64,000 nt of DNA from Tubulanus polymorphus. Lineage: Eukaryota; Nemertea; Palaeonemertea; Tubulaniformes; Tubulanidae. The position numbers and the translations under genes are program-made. Positions within the stretch are counted from its first letter, which is position 1; every line of letters starts with the position of its first letter. Below are positions 24,986 to 36,812 of the stretch, one piece after another. A model generated the notes under the pieces. The model did no database searches and had not been told where the DNA came from. It saw only the letters and a list, made by a program, of their open reading frames with translations. Location: NCBI RefSeq assembly GCF_964204645.1, contig NC_134028.1:22852153-22916152 (forward strand), written 5' to 3'.

Positions 24986-25199
24986 TTTCGATACGATCTG
25001 GGCGAAAAAAAAACAAGATAAGAGATATCTGATAACGCTAGTCAGACTCCTGAAGCTGCTGCCGTGTGTCTGTGATGTAAGACGCAATCGAGCCACTTAG
25101 TGACGACAGCGGAACAGAAGCTGAGATGATGTTCAAACATAGACCGAGACTGTGTGTAAATGTCATGTGTAAATGAATAGATGTATCTAGTGTCTGAGG

Positions 25200-25395
25200 G
25201 GTGAATCTTAAACAGGAAATATCTGACACCTTCGTTCAGCGTCAACACGATAATAAACAACTCAACACTAAACCACACAGATTCCCAGAGGCCTGATCGT
25301 GTCATTTTCTGTATGTTCAGAAAAATATCCGACACAAGAATGAAAATATAAAATCCCTGCACACTAAAATAAAAAGAGCATAAAATGTTCCCTTG
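25200..25395 (-). pseudogene. Possible exon relic of a polycystin-like channel
   Basis: After an acceptor-like TTTTAGTGTGCAG, the minus strand reads GFYIFILVSDIFLNIQKM, then LWESVWFSVELFIIVLTLNE, then GVRYFLFK. Two hydrophobic helices joined by a basic loop with a W...E/D pattern recall the S2-S3 region of polycystin (PKD1/PKD2) channels. It sits 0.2-0.4 kb upstream of the GGCX start codon, and no neighbouring exons were found. It could instead be chance, or the 5' part of an unrelated membrane protein. Confidence 0.25.
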
Positions 25396-26393
25396 AGCTG
25401 ATAGTTTGTTCAATGTAGCAGTAGGCTATATCTTTATAGTCGAACTCTTGAGGAATAGTGAATAACGTATTGAAAATGACTTGTAAGGATAATGTCAAAC
25501 GTCATAAAGATTATCAACTCAAGAAAACATGTTGGAACTCTTTTTATTCTCAGTATTATTTCATCGATGGTTATGGTAGGCTATCTATTTCATAGACCAT
25601 GTTCACGAGATACAGGGGGTGTACGGAAAGACCATCTCTACGACCTCAACATTTTCTTTTACAAATTTTTTTTTCAATCATCTTGAGAAACCCTTCGCCA
25701 TGATTAGTCGGTAACCTGTCTGTGGTTTGTTGGTATAAGCCCATCGATTATAAAAGCTTATCACGAACAATGAGGTAACTAACTACATAATGTAGGTCTA
25801 TAATGATATAACAGAATTGATAGCTCTAATTTATAACATTTTTCAAGCGACCTTATGTCAAAAAGTAGATCGCAATTTTGTGTAGAAATCTGACAATGGA
25901 ACTTTCTAGAATGTGAGAGCACAATTTTTATGAAAAACTCTGAAGATGTGACGCTGGACGGGCGAACCTAGATTGCATTATTACGAAAACCGAATTTTCT
26001 CCAGCATTTGACCAAAATATAATGAATAGGCCTATGAAGAAGTCTTCTCAAATACATTCAATGAGTTTATGGATGCTACGAATGAATCCAGTGGATTCCT
26101 ACCCTGAACTCGTAGATAGGCGTTCTTTACTTCAAACTCATAGTATTTTTGTATCATAATGATCACAGGTGTAAATTTATCTGAGGTGTACAGCTGAGTG
26201 CTACTTGACTGTCTTAATTTGTATTTTCAAATATTGGTCTGACATTAGTTGGACCTGTCGGGGAATGCAGTTTTCTTCATATAGGGAAAGGGGAGCTGCA
26301 TTCATTGTTAAGTTTATGACATATCGTGGCTGCTGAAAAGCAAGGCTTTCAATCCCCCAAAAAATTCAAGTTTAATTTTGGTGTAATCCAGGG

Positions 26394-26633
26394 GCGGATC
26401 TAGAGGCAGACAATGACAGGAGCACAGAATTAAAAAAGGGCAATTCATAAGAAAAGGCACTATCCACCCATTTTCAATTTCAACTCATTTTAATGCAATT
26501 TCCTGGCACCTGAGACACAAAAATGACATTCTGCAACAATTCTTTAAGAGATGGGATTTTTCAAAAAGGGCACTCAGAATTTGCGACAGGAGCACGTGCT
26601 CTGCGTGCTCCCGTCTAGATCCGCCCCTGTAAT
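26394..26633. mobile_element. hAT-like non-autonomous element
   Basis: Inverted ends CAGGGGCGGATCTAGAGG and GTCTAGATCCGCCCCTG are about 240 bases apart. The interior contains GGAGCAC near both ends and has no coding capacity. A second right end lies at 131-144. Confidence 0.65.
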
Positions 26634-28038
26634 CTTCTATGTTTGGTCCGTAGGAGCAGCAGATATTCTACAAGGGGTGGCTGATTTCGATAGGGGTGAA
26701 TGTAAAAATGAATGGAGTGACCGTAGTCTGAATACCAGTCGTTGTTACCGGTTCCCTACAACCTGTTTGAGGAACAGCGGCTGAAAGTGCACGAAAGTGC
26801 AGAGTGAGCTGAGAAGCGGGCTCTACTACAACACGATTCTGATTAAGAACTGCTTCGTCTGTTGGCTACTGCATACACTACTACACTAAACGAGCCATCC
26901 AATACTAGATCCAAACGACGTCAAGAAAAATAAACAAACCAAACACACCACATTGCATAATTTAGTTTGTGCAAATAAAATAGATTTACACTTTGACTTG
27001 ATTACAGGTTTTAACATGTTTAAACAGATTATTCTAAAGGAAGTTTTTTTTTACCTACCTTCCTAAAATGAGCACCAGCTTAATTCTATCGGCAACGTCA
27101 AATACATCAGCGCATTTGTCAATCCGTAGCGGTGTCCAAATCGCTAATTTAGATAAACTTTGGAAATTAACAAAAACAATTTTCAATGTTTACAGGGCTC
27201 CACATGACCTTCATCAATTAATTCTATATTGCTATTCGGAAAGAATTAAAAATTTATTCATCCGACGTCAAGAATTCGCAAAAACAACGGAATAACGAAT
27301 AACGGAAAAGTTAGATTCGACTAGAAAATATGAGATGAATCGAATCGTCCAAATAAAACTACGACATACAAAAAATATACAGATTACACCACCAAAAATT
27401 GAAACTGTCCAAAAATCATTCATTCCTTTCTTTTCTTGATAAAGTGAAATGTTCAAACTCTCTGGGAATTATACAACAATCCAAATTTGTTATTTCAACA
27501 AGCTGTCCGCTGCCCAGAAACACTTCTCAATCGAATGAAATTAAGGAATAATTTTACTTCAGGGGCTGCATTATTTTAGAGTCGGTGATCAATTGCTAAC
27601 AATGGAATGTTGCCTAGCAATCTGTAACCAACTTTTGAACAACTGGCTCCGGTATGCCAATTCAAGCATCACAAAGTCATCATTAGGTCGAGTCATCAAT
27701 ATCATGAATGTCCGACATCTATGAAGATTTCAAACAAGTTTGCATGTGATAAGATTTCGGTTTGAGAAGCATACTATAAAAATTCCATTCGGCCCCCCGA
27801 AAAGCATAACCTCCTGCAAAATAAAAAAACTTCGAAGTCAATCTTCAAGAAGAAAGAAACATTTAATGAAACTTGAAATTACAACTTATACATTTCATAT
27901 GAAGTAGACTCCTTTTTAATCTTCGATCTCACAAGAGAGTGAACAAAGTCTACTTTACTTAGTGAAGATTTTTCACACAATTTTATATAAGTCTACATCG
28001 ATTAAGGTTTAAAGATAGTTCACAATGTTTTGATTTAT

Positions 28039-29307
28039 TTATTTATAGAATTCATGTTCTTGTTCGTCTTTCTTGATGTTATTCTTGTAACCTTTCTCGA
28101 AATCTTTCGCCAACACTACGTAACGGTTCTCGCGGACGGCCTGCATACCGGCCTCCTGAACGATTGCGTTGATATCGGCGCCGCTGATTTTATCGGGCCG
28201 CGCGACGTAATCCTCCAAATCGACCTCCTCGCTCAAATTCATCTTCCCCGTGATCGTCGAGAATATCAACCGCTTCTGACGCCGATCGGGCATCGGGAAT
28301 TCGATTTTACGATCGAGCCGCCCGGGACGCAGCAACGCGGGATCGAGCGTATCGGCGCGATTCGTCGCCATGATCACCTTCACGTTGATCGTTTGATCGA
28401 AACCATCCATCTGATTCAATAACTCGAGCAGAATTCGCTGGACCTCGCGATCGGCGCCGGTCTGCGCGTCGAACCGCTTCGTCGCGATCGCGTCGATTTC
28501 GTCGATGAATATGATCGCCGGCGCGTTCTCCTTCGCCAGACGGAACACGTCGCGGACCATACGCGGACCCTCGCCGAGATACTTCTGAACGAACTCCGAC
28601 CCAACGACGCGGATGAACGCCGCGGTCGTGTGATGCGCGACCGCCTTCGCGAGCATCGTTTTACCGCAACCCGGCGGCCCGAACATCAACACCCCGCGCG
28701 GAGGCTCGATTCCGATCTGGCTGTACAGGTCGAAATGCGTCAGCGGTAATTCGACCGCCTCGCGCACCTCCTGTTTCTGGATATCCATTCCGCCGATATC
28801 CCCGTACGTTACGTCCGGTTTTTCGTCGGATTGTAACATCGTGATGCTGCTGTCAGCCTCCGGGGGTAACACGTCGACTAATGCGTTCGAGTGTTTGTGT
28901 AACGCGACGCTGGCGCTCGGTTTCAAAAGCTCGCGGTCGATCGTCGACAGGATTCGCACGTAGTAATTAGAACCGGTCGTTGAGCCGACGATTCCCGTAT
29001 TCTGGTCGACCGCCTCGAGGAACTGACCGATGACCAGCGGTACGCTCTGGATTCGTTTCACCTCTTCCTGAGCATGCAGATACTCTTTTTTCAGGTTTTT
29101 CTGCTCGTCTTTGATGTATTCCTCTTGAACCTCGAGGAATTCGAGTTGTCGTTGGAGTTTCTTGTATTTGACGTACATGTCGTCGAACTCGCTGGACAGA
29201 GGATCGAAACCGGTCGTGTAATTCTGACCAGTCGTCGGTCTGGGGCCTTCTCCTCCGGCATTTTCTTCGACTTTTTCAGCGGGGATGACAATGCCAATTT
29301 CGTCCAT
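28039..29307 (-). CDS. PSMC4: 26S proteasome regulatory ATPase subunit Rpt3 (intronless, 422 aa)
   Basis: One of six AAA+ ATPases in the base of the 19S regulatory particle; it unfolds ubiquitylated substrates and feeds them into the 20S core. A single frame encodes 422 aa (human 418). In order: N-terminal coiled coil (about 45-88, with [17 protein letters not shown]), OB-like domain ([20 protein letters not shown]), Walker A GPPGCGKT near 210, Walker B IIFIDEID, sensor-1 region VIMATNRAD, arginine-finger region [11 protein letters not shown], and a C-terminal FYK tail (HbYX motif that docks into the 20S alpha ring). Only the first 45 residues are poorly conserved. Third codon positions are G/C-rich. 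The absence of introns is unusual next to its intron-rich neighbours, and it could be an intron-loss or retroposed copy. AATAAA signals (minus strand) overlap the stop codon at 28034-28043. Confidence 0.97.
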   Translation of the reverse strand: MDEIGIVIPAEKVEENAGGEGPRPTTGQNYTTGFDPLSSEFDDMYVKYKKLQRQLEFLEVQEEYIKDEQKNLKKEYLHAQEEVKRIQSVPLVIGQFLEAVDQNTGIVGSTTGSNYYVRILSTIDRELLKPSASVALHKHSNALVDVLPPEADSSITMLQSDEKPDVTYGDIGGMDIQKQEVREAVELPLTHFDLYSQIGIEPPRGVLMFGPPGCGKTMLAKAVAHHTTAAFIRVVGSEFVQKYLGEGPRMVRDVFRLAKENAPAIIFIDEIDAIATKRFDAQTGADREVQRILLELLNQMDGFDQTINVKVIMATNRADTLDPALLRPGRLDRKIEFPMPDRRQKRLIFSTITGKMNLSEEVDLEDYVARPDKISGADINAIVQEAGMQAVRENRYVVLAKDFEKGYKNNIKKDEQEHEFYK

Positions 29308-29899
29308 TTTCGGCTTTTAACGCTTTAGGTTGTCGTTTCTCGATGTCGTCCACGAGACGACAATTCAATTTAATTTTATTCGAAAATCCAAAATAACTTT
29401 ATTGCTCATAATTTTGAATAAGCGGGCGTTTCTGATCCGTTCGCCTCTATCAAAGAATCTTTGAAAACCGGTTTAAATGAAGTCATAAATGGATAAGGAG
29501 TTATCTCCATTAGAGGGGAGAAATCATCAAGGGAGACTGACTGATGATGGCTTAGCCAAACGTTGCAGATATTGGCATCAACAGTGGGGGCGCCGCCCCA
29601 CGCCCGGGTGCTTCGCCCAACCTTAGAAATATCCGAAGCGAAAGATAAATCAGGTATTCCGCACTAATTTATTGCTCTAAACTTTATATAAGGCTAAAAA
29701 TGATTCATTGTTTCTGCGCAGTGTCGTGTAAACCGCAATAGATTTGTAATCAGTGTGGCTGTGACTAGCCCGGGATATAGGATTTTTTAAAAAGTTGTAC
29801 AGGATAGATAGGCGACCGACCGGGTCAACTTTTAAGCTCATCAGACAAAGACAAGGAAGGTATTAGCTATTTTAGCCTAACATTAAAAAGACATTTCTC
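29308..29899. other. Spacer upstream of PSMC4, probable promoter
   Basis: Between the PSMC4 start codon and the end of the HYKK-like gene. No repeat or coding exon is evident. A GC-rich run (about 29584-29625, GGGGGCGCCGCCCCACGCC) stands out. The PSMC4 transcription start should lie here, but no TATA box is clear. Confidence 0.4.
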
Positions 29900-32360
29900 C
29901 TAATCGCCGACGTTCCAAAGTTGATCATTTGCAATTTCACAAAATTTCTCCAGAACTGACCACTGGTTTGCAGGATCCGATTCATAGACACTACACTCTA
30001 CTAGTATCTGAGTGAATCTAGCGCAGATAAAAGTTTTCAAAACGCGTTTTTCCGCTTCGGTAATGTAGAAATTCGAAGTGTAACCGGATAAAATCTCCCG
30101 AAATATTTCAAAAATATCACGACCCTTGTTGTCATACGTAAAATGCATAAGCGCGATCGCCAAGTCGAATACTAAATACGAATGACTGCAATCGCCATAA
30201 TCGATGTAGACAATTTTTATTTGGTCGCTGTTTAATTCGGAGATGATCACATTGTTCTCATTCAAGTCGCAATGAAGTATTCCTAAAAGAGACAAGGAAT
30301 AAGAAAAGGAAAAAATTTATTTTGAAATACAAACGCCATGTCTGTGTGATATATAGCAGCGGATACGATCCTTACAGGACCCGGGTCAACTCGGTGAATT
30401 TGACTAAAATCTATTTTCTAAAAATCTTATACTTTCAGTCATCGGTTAAATATAGTACCAAGTATTAAAGGTAAATTCTACTGTTAAAATATCAAAAACG
30501 TGCCTGAACGCAAACGTTGTAAATTTGGGAGAACAATTTCTTCGAATTCTGTAATGATGTTGTCCAAAATGTGTCTAATTTCGGAATTCTTGACCAGTGG
30601 AAGTAAACCTCGTAATTCAGGAAGGTTTATGAGATTCCATTTAACGGCCTTCGGTGGAACTTGAGGCAGACAAACGGGACATCCCTGTAATAAGAGAAAA
30701 AGAAAAAGCACCTAGCATTTTAGTTCAGACTTCATCGTTTTGAGTTTCTTTTCTATATTTTTTCGATTCTCAGATCCTGCAAATAGTTACCCCGTTTATT
30801 CACATCAACACCAATCTCCCACCAGGGCAAGTGGGGGATTTTCACAAGAAAAAGCACATTTCTTTTGTTTCATAATTTCAATACAAGTTTGTTTTTGAAT
30901 TTCAGTGTTTTTTTCCCGATTGTTATGGATTTTTTGAACGCGATCGCATTAAACTGTATGGTGCTGTCGCTATACTAACTATTAGCGGATTTTTCATACA
31001 CTAACATAAATTGACTCTGGCAGTAGACTCGTACCAATTGCCAGCGTCAGTTCGTATTTAGTGTATAAAAAATCCGCTATGCATGGGCGTTGCGGCAGCA
31101 CCATACGGTGTAATGAGGCCGCGCATGATTCATCACGGGCACGCGGGCCATGATGGCCGTGGCAGTCTCGACCCATCATGATCGAATCCGAGGGAGGATA
31201 TGTGTTCGAAAAAACACTTATGTTGATTGGATGGATCTGTAGTACCTGCTTTTTAGTACAAGTCTCATGTGTTTAGAACCCCACAAAATATTCTTCAGTT
31301 GCGCCGAAGGGCTGCGGAGGGATGACCAGTTGAGTACAATAAATCAACCGGCGATAATGTCCTACCTGGATTGAAACATTTTTATAGTGCATTCTTTCGG
31401 AGAAAACTTATCTAATCGACATAGGAACCTTATATCATATTGAACCTTGACACATATCCCTGTGTCGAGCTAGACATAGTCAGTTAATGCAGTCAAATCT
31501 GTCAGGTGGTTTAGTTTCACGAGCAGGGATATTTTCACTGAAAAACCACGTATCAAAGCCGATCCAATTTATCGGATATGAACCCTACCAACAACGATCT
31601 GGTAGCGAACTAGGTCGAATACTGAATAATCGTATACATATGTAACCAAATGGCGTATCTATTATCATTCATTGCACCAAAAACTGTGAATAATTCTAGC
31701 GTCCTGGGCCGGGAGTATTTTGGCCAAACCAATAATTTCCCTTCGACGTATAAACATTTTACTTAAGATACATTAAGATTCCTTTATCTTACCAAGATAA
31801 AGAATTGTATATAGAAAATGGAATTCGAATGATGATTCGGACATTTGTGTAATAGTTATTTCATCAAAAAGGATTTATATCGTTGATAGAAAATATTCCG
31901 TCGAATATTTCTTCTACGTTGATTGTCCTATAAATCTATCAATAACGATGATAAAACCTTCACCTGTATTTTGCGGATGTTTTGATTGCTCAGAATTCAA
32001 TATTTTCAGCGTAAATTCTCAGCCCGTTTTCGTCGTTTTAATGTAGAAATTCGCGTCGTCGACTCCGCCGAGACATTTCACTCGGGCGACGCTGTCAAAT
32101 CCGTACAATTCCCGCAGCAGTTCGGCAGCAGTTTGACACGATGTTGGGATAGCTTTTGACACGGTGTTATCATCAACCATGTTTCTCGCCTCAACATTTG
32201 TCACTTGTGTTGTGTGTACATGTAGAATAGCAATAAGCCATGAATTATGGACGTCCGGGGATGTCGTGGTGTCAGTTGTTTGACTCGCGTCGAAGATTTT
32301 AATCGTTTTTGACGCATTTTGTAAGGACGCCGCCCACGACGCGGAGACTGACTGAGTCAT
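29900..32360 (-). pseudogene. HYKK: Broken hydroxylysine kinase-like gene (HYKK/AGPHD1 family)
   Basis: The family phosphorylates 5-hydroxylysine and has an aminoglycoside-phosphotransferase fold. Three pieces are visible. Exon 1, 32360-31964: the start plus ELYGFDSVARVKCLGGVDDA, NFYIKTT, then in-frame TGA (32019-32021), then EFTLKILNSEQSKHP, which continues the family sequence. Penultimate exon 30684 to about 30489 (VKWNLINLPELRGLLP). Last exon 30282-29900 carries the catalytic loop HCDLNENN (normally HGDxxxxN) and metal-binding IDYGD, ending at TAG 29900. The roughly 100 residues expected between exon 1 and the penultimate exon were not found in 30712-31963, and the phases (1 then 0) do not join. 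The penultimate exon ends CAG/GCACGT, a GC rather than GT donor. The nonsense codon, missing segment and G-to-C change at the catalytic loop together suggest a pseudogene. An assembly or allele error remains possible. Confidence 0.7.
30941..31125. mobile_element. Palindromic element inside the HYKK-like locus
   Basis: Arms TATGGTGCTGTCGC / GCGGCAGCACCATA and TAGCGGATTTTTCATACACT / AGTGTATAAAAAATCCGCTA are inverted about a short core. It lies where the missing HYKK middle exon should be. Confidence 0.6.
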
Positions 32361-34050
32361 ACAGGACCACTGGCTGGGCTTTCTTTAATCCGCTGGAGAA
32401 GCTAATTGAGTTTACTCCCAGGTAAAAGATAATACCAATCTTAATTTATAAAACTGGCCCCAGTCTTGTTTTCACTTCCCCACTGGCTTTACTGGCGCAT
32501 CCTCGCTTGCCAGGGGTCCAGTATCACTCCCAAACTCGCTTCCGCAAGCACCCTGGCCTCACGAAGCGTGATTTCATTACTGGCGCTGTTGCGCATGACG
32601 TCATATATCGATTTGCGAAATACTTCCTTGTTCGGTAAAACGTTCGCTGATTGGTCCATTTAACGGGAAAACCAACAGAAGTCTACTGTCGTCGGTTTGT
32701 TACAAGCGCTGTGATTGGTACGACCGGATTCTGGTCGGCTAGTAACGACTCCACCGACTCGTGAGGTCAAGGGGTTCGGGGAACAGCTTTAGCGTAGTGG
32801 GTTCGAATCCCTTGACGGGTGAAGATGTACTGGCGTGACGGCGGTGGCCCTAGCCGCTGCCTAAGCCTGGTTGCCGGTCTCTACCTTCCCGCTAGACTGG
32901 TTGCCTGTCCCGAAGATAGAGACCGGAAACCAGTCTACCTTCCCGCGAATAGGTGGCGCAGAATTGGAAGGCAACCAGTCTAGTGGCGGCGCGAAGCAAT
33001 ATCGAAAAGATGGCGTGCCTTATTATCTACTAACATGTACAGCAAAAACCTCGCTTATACAAACATTGCCACCCTCCTTTCCGACCCCTGAAACCAGTAT
33101 TTTGATATTTGGTAAGTGTTTGTAACATTGGTTTAAATGGCGAAAAATATTCCATCTCAGATACTGTGTGGGTAATCATTTTATTTCAGGCACGTCCTAC
33201 GTAAACGGTGCACATGGTGGCGCTCAGTCAAGCATATCGTCATTCATCCTGATATTTCTAGACCACGATGTTTTCGACTCGGAGTGTTGTAATGAATTTT
33301 ATTCTAAAATGATTACATCGACTGATTACATCAAACAGTGAAAACCGTGGTAAGTTTATTTCATGTTCTCTTCATCGCTTTCAGAAACAGATAATATTTG
33401 TTCATTCATTACATTCTTGTTTTATATTTCATGTTCAATTGTGGATGCAAAACCTAAAGTGTGAATAGAAAAACCCAGTGAGTAAAATTAACTGCAGAAT
33501 GGAGCGAACAATTTAATTTGTAAATTTGAATTTTAAATTAGATGTTTCTGCAGTTATTTCTAATAAGGATAAGGCAAGGAAAGAAAACGATCTTAGATTT
33601 GTCTATTATAGGCATCACTTCAACATGTTCAATGGGAATTTTGATGCAGCGCAGGAAAACGAGGAATCACTCTTGGATTATGCACAGGACATCAAGGAAT
33701 CAGTGTTTCACAATCAGACTTTTTTGGTTTCGCACCGGACATCAGGAATCAATCGTGGATTCAGCACAGGACAACAAGGAATCAATGATTCAGTCAGACC
33801 TTTTTGGATTCAGCACCAGTAATCACTATATGTGGAAATTCAAGATAAGTTACATTTATCTATATTTATCGGTTGTTGAATTGATTTTAAGGGACCAGTT
33901 TCACAGTATTTGTTATAAACCATGTTTTGAAATGAAATCACAGAAACCTGTTGCATTTATTCAATCATTTCAAATTTCTTATTATGGGTAAATATTTGGC
34001 TAGGATTAGTTCAAGGTTGGGATTTTTATTTCAGTAAGCATCTTAACAGG
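32361..34050. other. Gene-poor spacer with tRNA-like and palindromic fragments
   Basis: At 32768-32818, GTCAAGGG and CCCTTGAC pair around AGTGGGTTCGAATCCC, a B-box-like sequence, so this is probably a tRNA-derived SINE scrap. At 32870-32990 TTGCCGGTCTCTACCTTC and CTAGACTGGTTGCCT recur as inverted copies. Near 33660-33820, CAGGACAACAAGGAATCA-type words repeat loosely. No exon is convincing. Confidence 0.45.
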
Positions 34051-34762
34051 TTTTTAGCTCCGCTGTAACCGAAAGAGCTGATGGGTTAGGGTGATTATCT
34101 GTCGTCTGTCCGTCCGTCCGTCTGTCAACTTTTGCTTCAATTTGTTACTAGTGCTACGGTTCTATTCTAATCTTGACCAAACTTAGTATGAAGCTTCTAT
34201 GGGCCAAGGGCTAAAAAGTTATAAAGCCGTTTTCCCAATTTGATCTCTAGGGGGCGCTGTACGGGTGGCGCTTGGAAAATATTTAAATCGCCACTTGTCC
34301 TACAATTATTGTCCGATGTTGACGAAACTTGGTATGTAGATACTACAAGCCAAGAGCTAAAAAGTCATAGAGCGGTTTTCCAAATTTAATCTCTAGGGTG
34401 CACCGTACGAGTGGCGCTTGTAAAATCTTTAAATCGCTACTTGTCCTACAATTATTACCCAATCTTGACGAAATTTGGTATGTCAATATTTTTGGCCATG
34501 GGCTAAACGTTGCTGAGCCATTTTCCAATCTGATTTCTAGTGGGCGCTGTACAGACCATGCGCTTGTAAAATCTTTCAATTGCTACTTGTCCTACAATCA
34601 TCTGATATTGACAAAGCTTGGTATGTAGATATTATGGGCCAAGGGCTAAAAAGTTATAGAGCCGTTTTCTGGATTTGAACTCTTGAGAGTGCTATGTAGG
34701 TGGTCCTTGTAAAATCTTTTCGTAAAACAGCGGAGCTGTATCAGCCGATAGGCTGCTTGTTT
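34051..34762. mobile_element. Terminal-inverted-repeat element with four internal ~140-bp tandem units
   Basis: Starts TTTTTAGCTCCGCTGT and ends with the inverse ACAGCGGAGCT. After a GTCCGTCCGTCCGTCTGTC run come four diverged units containing TTGACxAAxCTTxGTATG, GGGCCAAGGGCTAAAAAG, TTTGATCTCTAGGGGGCGCT and CACTTGTCCTACAATTATT. The same architecture (AGCTC ends, GTCCGT run, internal tandem units) is familiar from marine invertebrate genomes. No coding capacity. Confidence 0.7.
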
Positions 34763-34885
34763 AAATTGTGATCAACTCAAATGTTATTTCTTATCATTAT
34801 GAAACTGGTTCCTGATGTCAATAATACAACTGTTTTCTATCATGTTCCTTTGTGATAATCAGATCATGTGTATCTTTAGGTAGAA

Positions 34886-35090
34886 TTTCTGTAGATTAAA
34901 CCGTTGTACTTATTGCATACTGATTGAACAGTTACTGATACATGTAACATTGTGTACACATACAGAGTACAGATCACTGAATACTTCATCCTGTGATTGA
35001 ACATTGACTTATGTTCTCTCATCTTCATTAGATTCCACTCCGTCTAACTAAAACATCAGAACATTTCAACTCATCTAACCTCGGGTTCGG
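34886..35090. repeat. Left arm of a 4.8-kb inverted repeat pair
   Basis: This ~205-base stretch is about 88 % identical by eye to the reverse complement of 39451-39656; compare TTCTGTAGATTAAAC, CTTCATCCTGTGATTGAACA and AAAACATCAGAACATTTCAA here with their complements there. Each arm is bordered on the inner side by a G-rich minisatellite. Confidence 0.8.
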
Positions 35091-35345
35091 GGAGGGTGGG
35101 TAGGGCTGGGGGAGGGAAGGGGTAGAGGGAGGGCGGGAGGGATGGGGTAGAGGGAGGGCGGGAGGGATGGGTAGAGGGAGGGCGGGAGGGATGGGGTAGA
35201 GGGAGGGCGGGAGGGATGGGGTAGAGGGAGGGCGGGAGGGATGGGGTAGAGGGAGGGCGGGAGGGATGGGGTAGAGGGAGGATGGGAGGGAAGGGGTAGA
35301 GGGAGGGCGGGAGGTTATGGGGTAGAGGGAGGGCGAGGGGGATAG
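35091..35345 (+). repeat. G-rich minisatellite, ~30-bp unit (G-quadruplex prone)
   Basis: Eight or so units of AGAGGGAGGGCGGGAGGGAT with GGGGT. Runs of three or more G recur every few bases on the plus strand, so it satisfies the G-quadruplex pattern many times over. Confidence 0.9.
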
Positions 35346-36812
35346 AGGTTAGATTTAGTGTAGGGTGTTGGGTCTGTAGGGGAAGGGGTTTCAGGATATT
35401 TCAGAAAATGTGTCCCATCTTTTTATTATTCTAAGTAAGAATTAATCATTATGAAACACGTCATGTGGCCACACGTGACGGGAACATTTCATGTTTCAAG
35501 CTGTATATACCACCGGCCATTTGGACGAGTTCAATTTTGCTGGTTGTTATTGCTATGAGACCCGGTGAGTGCAAACATAATTTCACTGTCACTTCCAGGA
35601 TTTTGAATTTGGACGTTTCAATTTTTAGGGCCATTATTTAAGGTGTCGAATGATCACAAACTGCTCCTTGGCTCCGATCAAAATACGGCTTAATGAACAT
35701 TTCAATTACCTATAAAATATCATATGTATAATTACTGTTGATATTTGGCGGTTTACTGCTTCTTTTTGAATACATTTCTAGCAGAAAGATGTATTCTATT
35801 TTCGTCTGTGCTATTTTAGAAACCGTTGTAAATACTGGTTCTTAGTAAAACAACTGTAGGTCTATAGGACGACTTGTCGAGTCGAGATGCAGTCACATTC
35901 ATTGCTGCTTCCTATTTTTCTGCAGATTCTTAGACAAAGACTTACTCTTCATTTTTTGAAGAAGAGTATGGTACTCATTAGAAAAGTGATATGTTTTGTG
36001 ATCACTTTTATGGATTTTCAGATACACTTTCATTTGCCTTCAGCAGTACGTGGCACAGTATATCACCACTGATAGATAGATATCCTTAATAATTAGTTAC
36101 CCTTTTCAAAAAGATAGGATGCATTTTCTGAAACTTTACAATTTATTAGGTGGGACATAGATTGACACGAAGAGACTATTGTTCTATTATTATATTCAGG
36201 ATATTCTATTGATGACAGTATATTTCTACCTTCGTGACTTCTTTTCTAGACAGAATTTAAGGGGCTGCGAACTAATTATACTTATATCACGAAATATTTT
36301 ACTGAACTTGAAAGTCGTAAAAAGTTTAAAACAGATGATATTCAACCAGATATAGCTGTAGTTTTCACAGTTAGGCTACCGCGACCTTCCTACTACATTG
36401 AGACTTTGATAAAGCGTATTATGCATTGTAGTAGTTACATATCTAAGATTATTTAACTGTGTTTGAAGGACAAATCTTAGCGATTTTCTTGTAGGAAACG
36501 CGTTCACTTGATTTCATGAACAACATTTCAAATTAACGGGATACCAGCTCACATCAGATGGCGCAACAATACACTCAGTTATACGTAGTGAAAGTTAGTT
36601 CATTTTCAATGAACTTTGAACTGGATTTTTCTGCTCCCAAATGGAAATTTTGTCAAACAAGTCATCACATATATGAGACTTGTGTTCCCAATGGTATAAT
36701 TTTACTGAAAAAAGATTTGCCGATGAGAAAAGTTGATTAGAATTTAATTGAAATGTAAATGAAGCGCGGTATCCAAGTAATATAACCACTATTGAACGTG
36801 ATGGATCCTCAC

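Larger units (their letters stand above)
24986..28030. other. Intergenic region between GGCX and PSMC4
   Basis: Apart from the possible channel exon at 25200-25395 and the transposon at 26394-26633, I see no gene. The sequence is AT-rich and without obvious tandem repeats. Both flanking genes are on the minus strand, so this holds the GGCX promoter (near 25000) and the PSMC4 3' end (near 28000). Confidence 0.5.

Noticed and set aside
28030-28422. 130-codon plus-strand frame opposite PSMC4
   Set aside because: Antisense shadow caused by strong codon bias of PSMC4.
32019-32021. TGA in HYKK exon 1 read as selenocysteine
   Set aside because: The family position is not a Cys/Sec site, no SECIS-like element was seen, and other lesions point to a pseudogene.
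32768-32818. tRNA gene candidate with GGTTCGAATCCC
   Set aside because: A good B box and one stem, but no D arm, anticodon arm or full acceptor; more likely a SINE scrap.
33526-33991. Overlapping frames of 98 and 149 codons
   Set aside because: Loose CAGGACAACAAGGAATCA repetition, two frames open over the same DNA, no homology or splice evidence.
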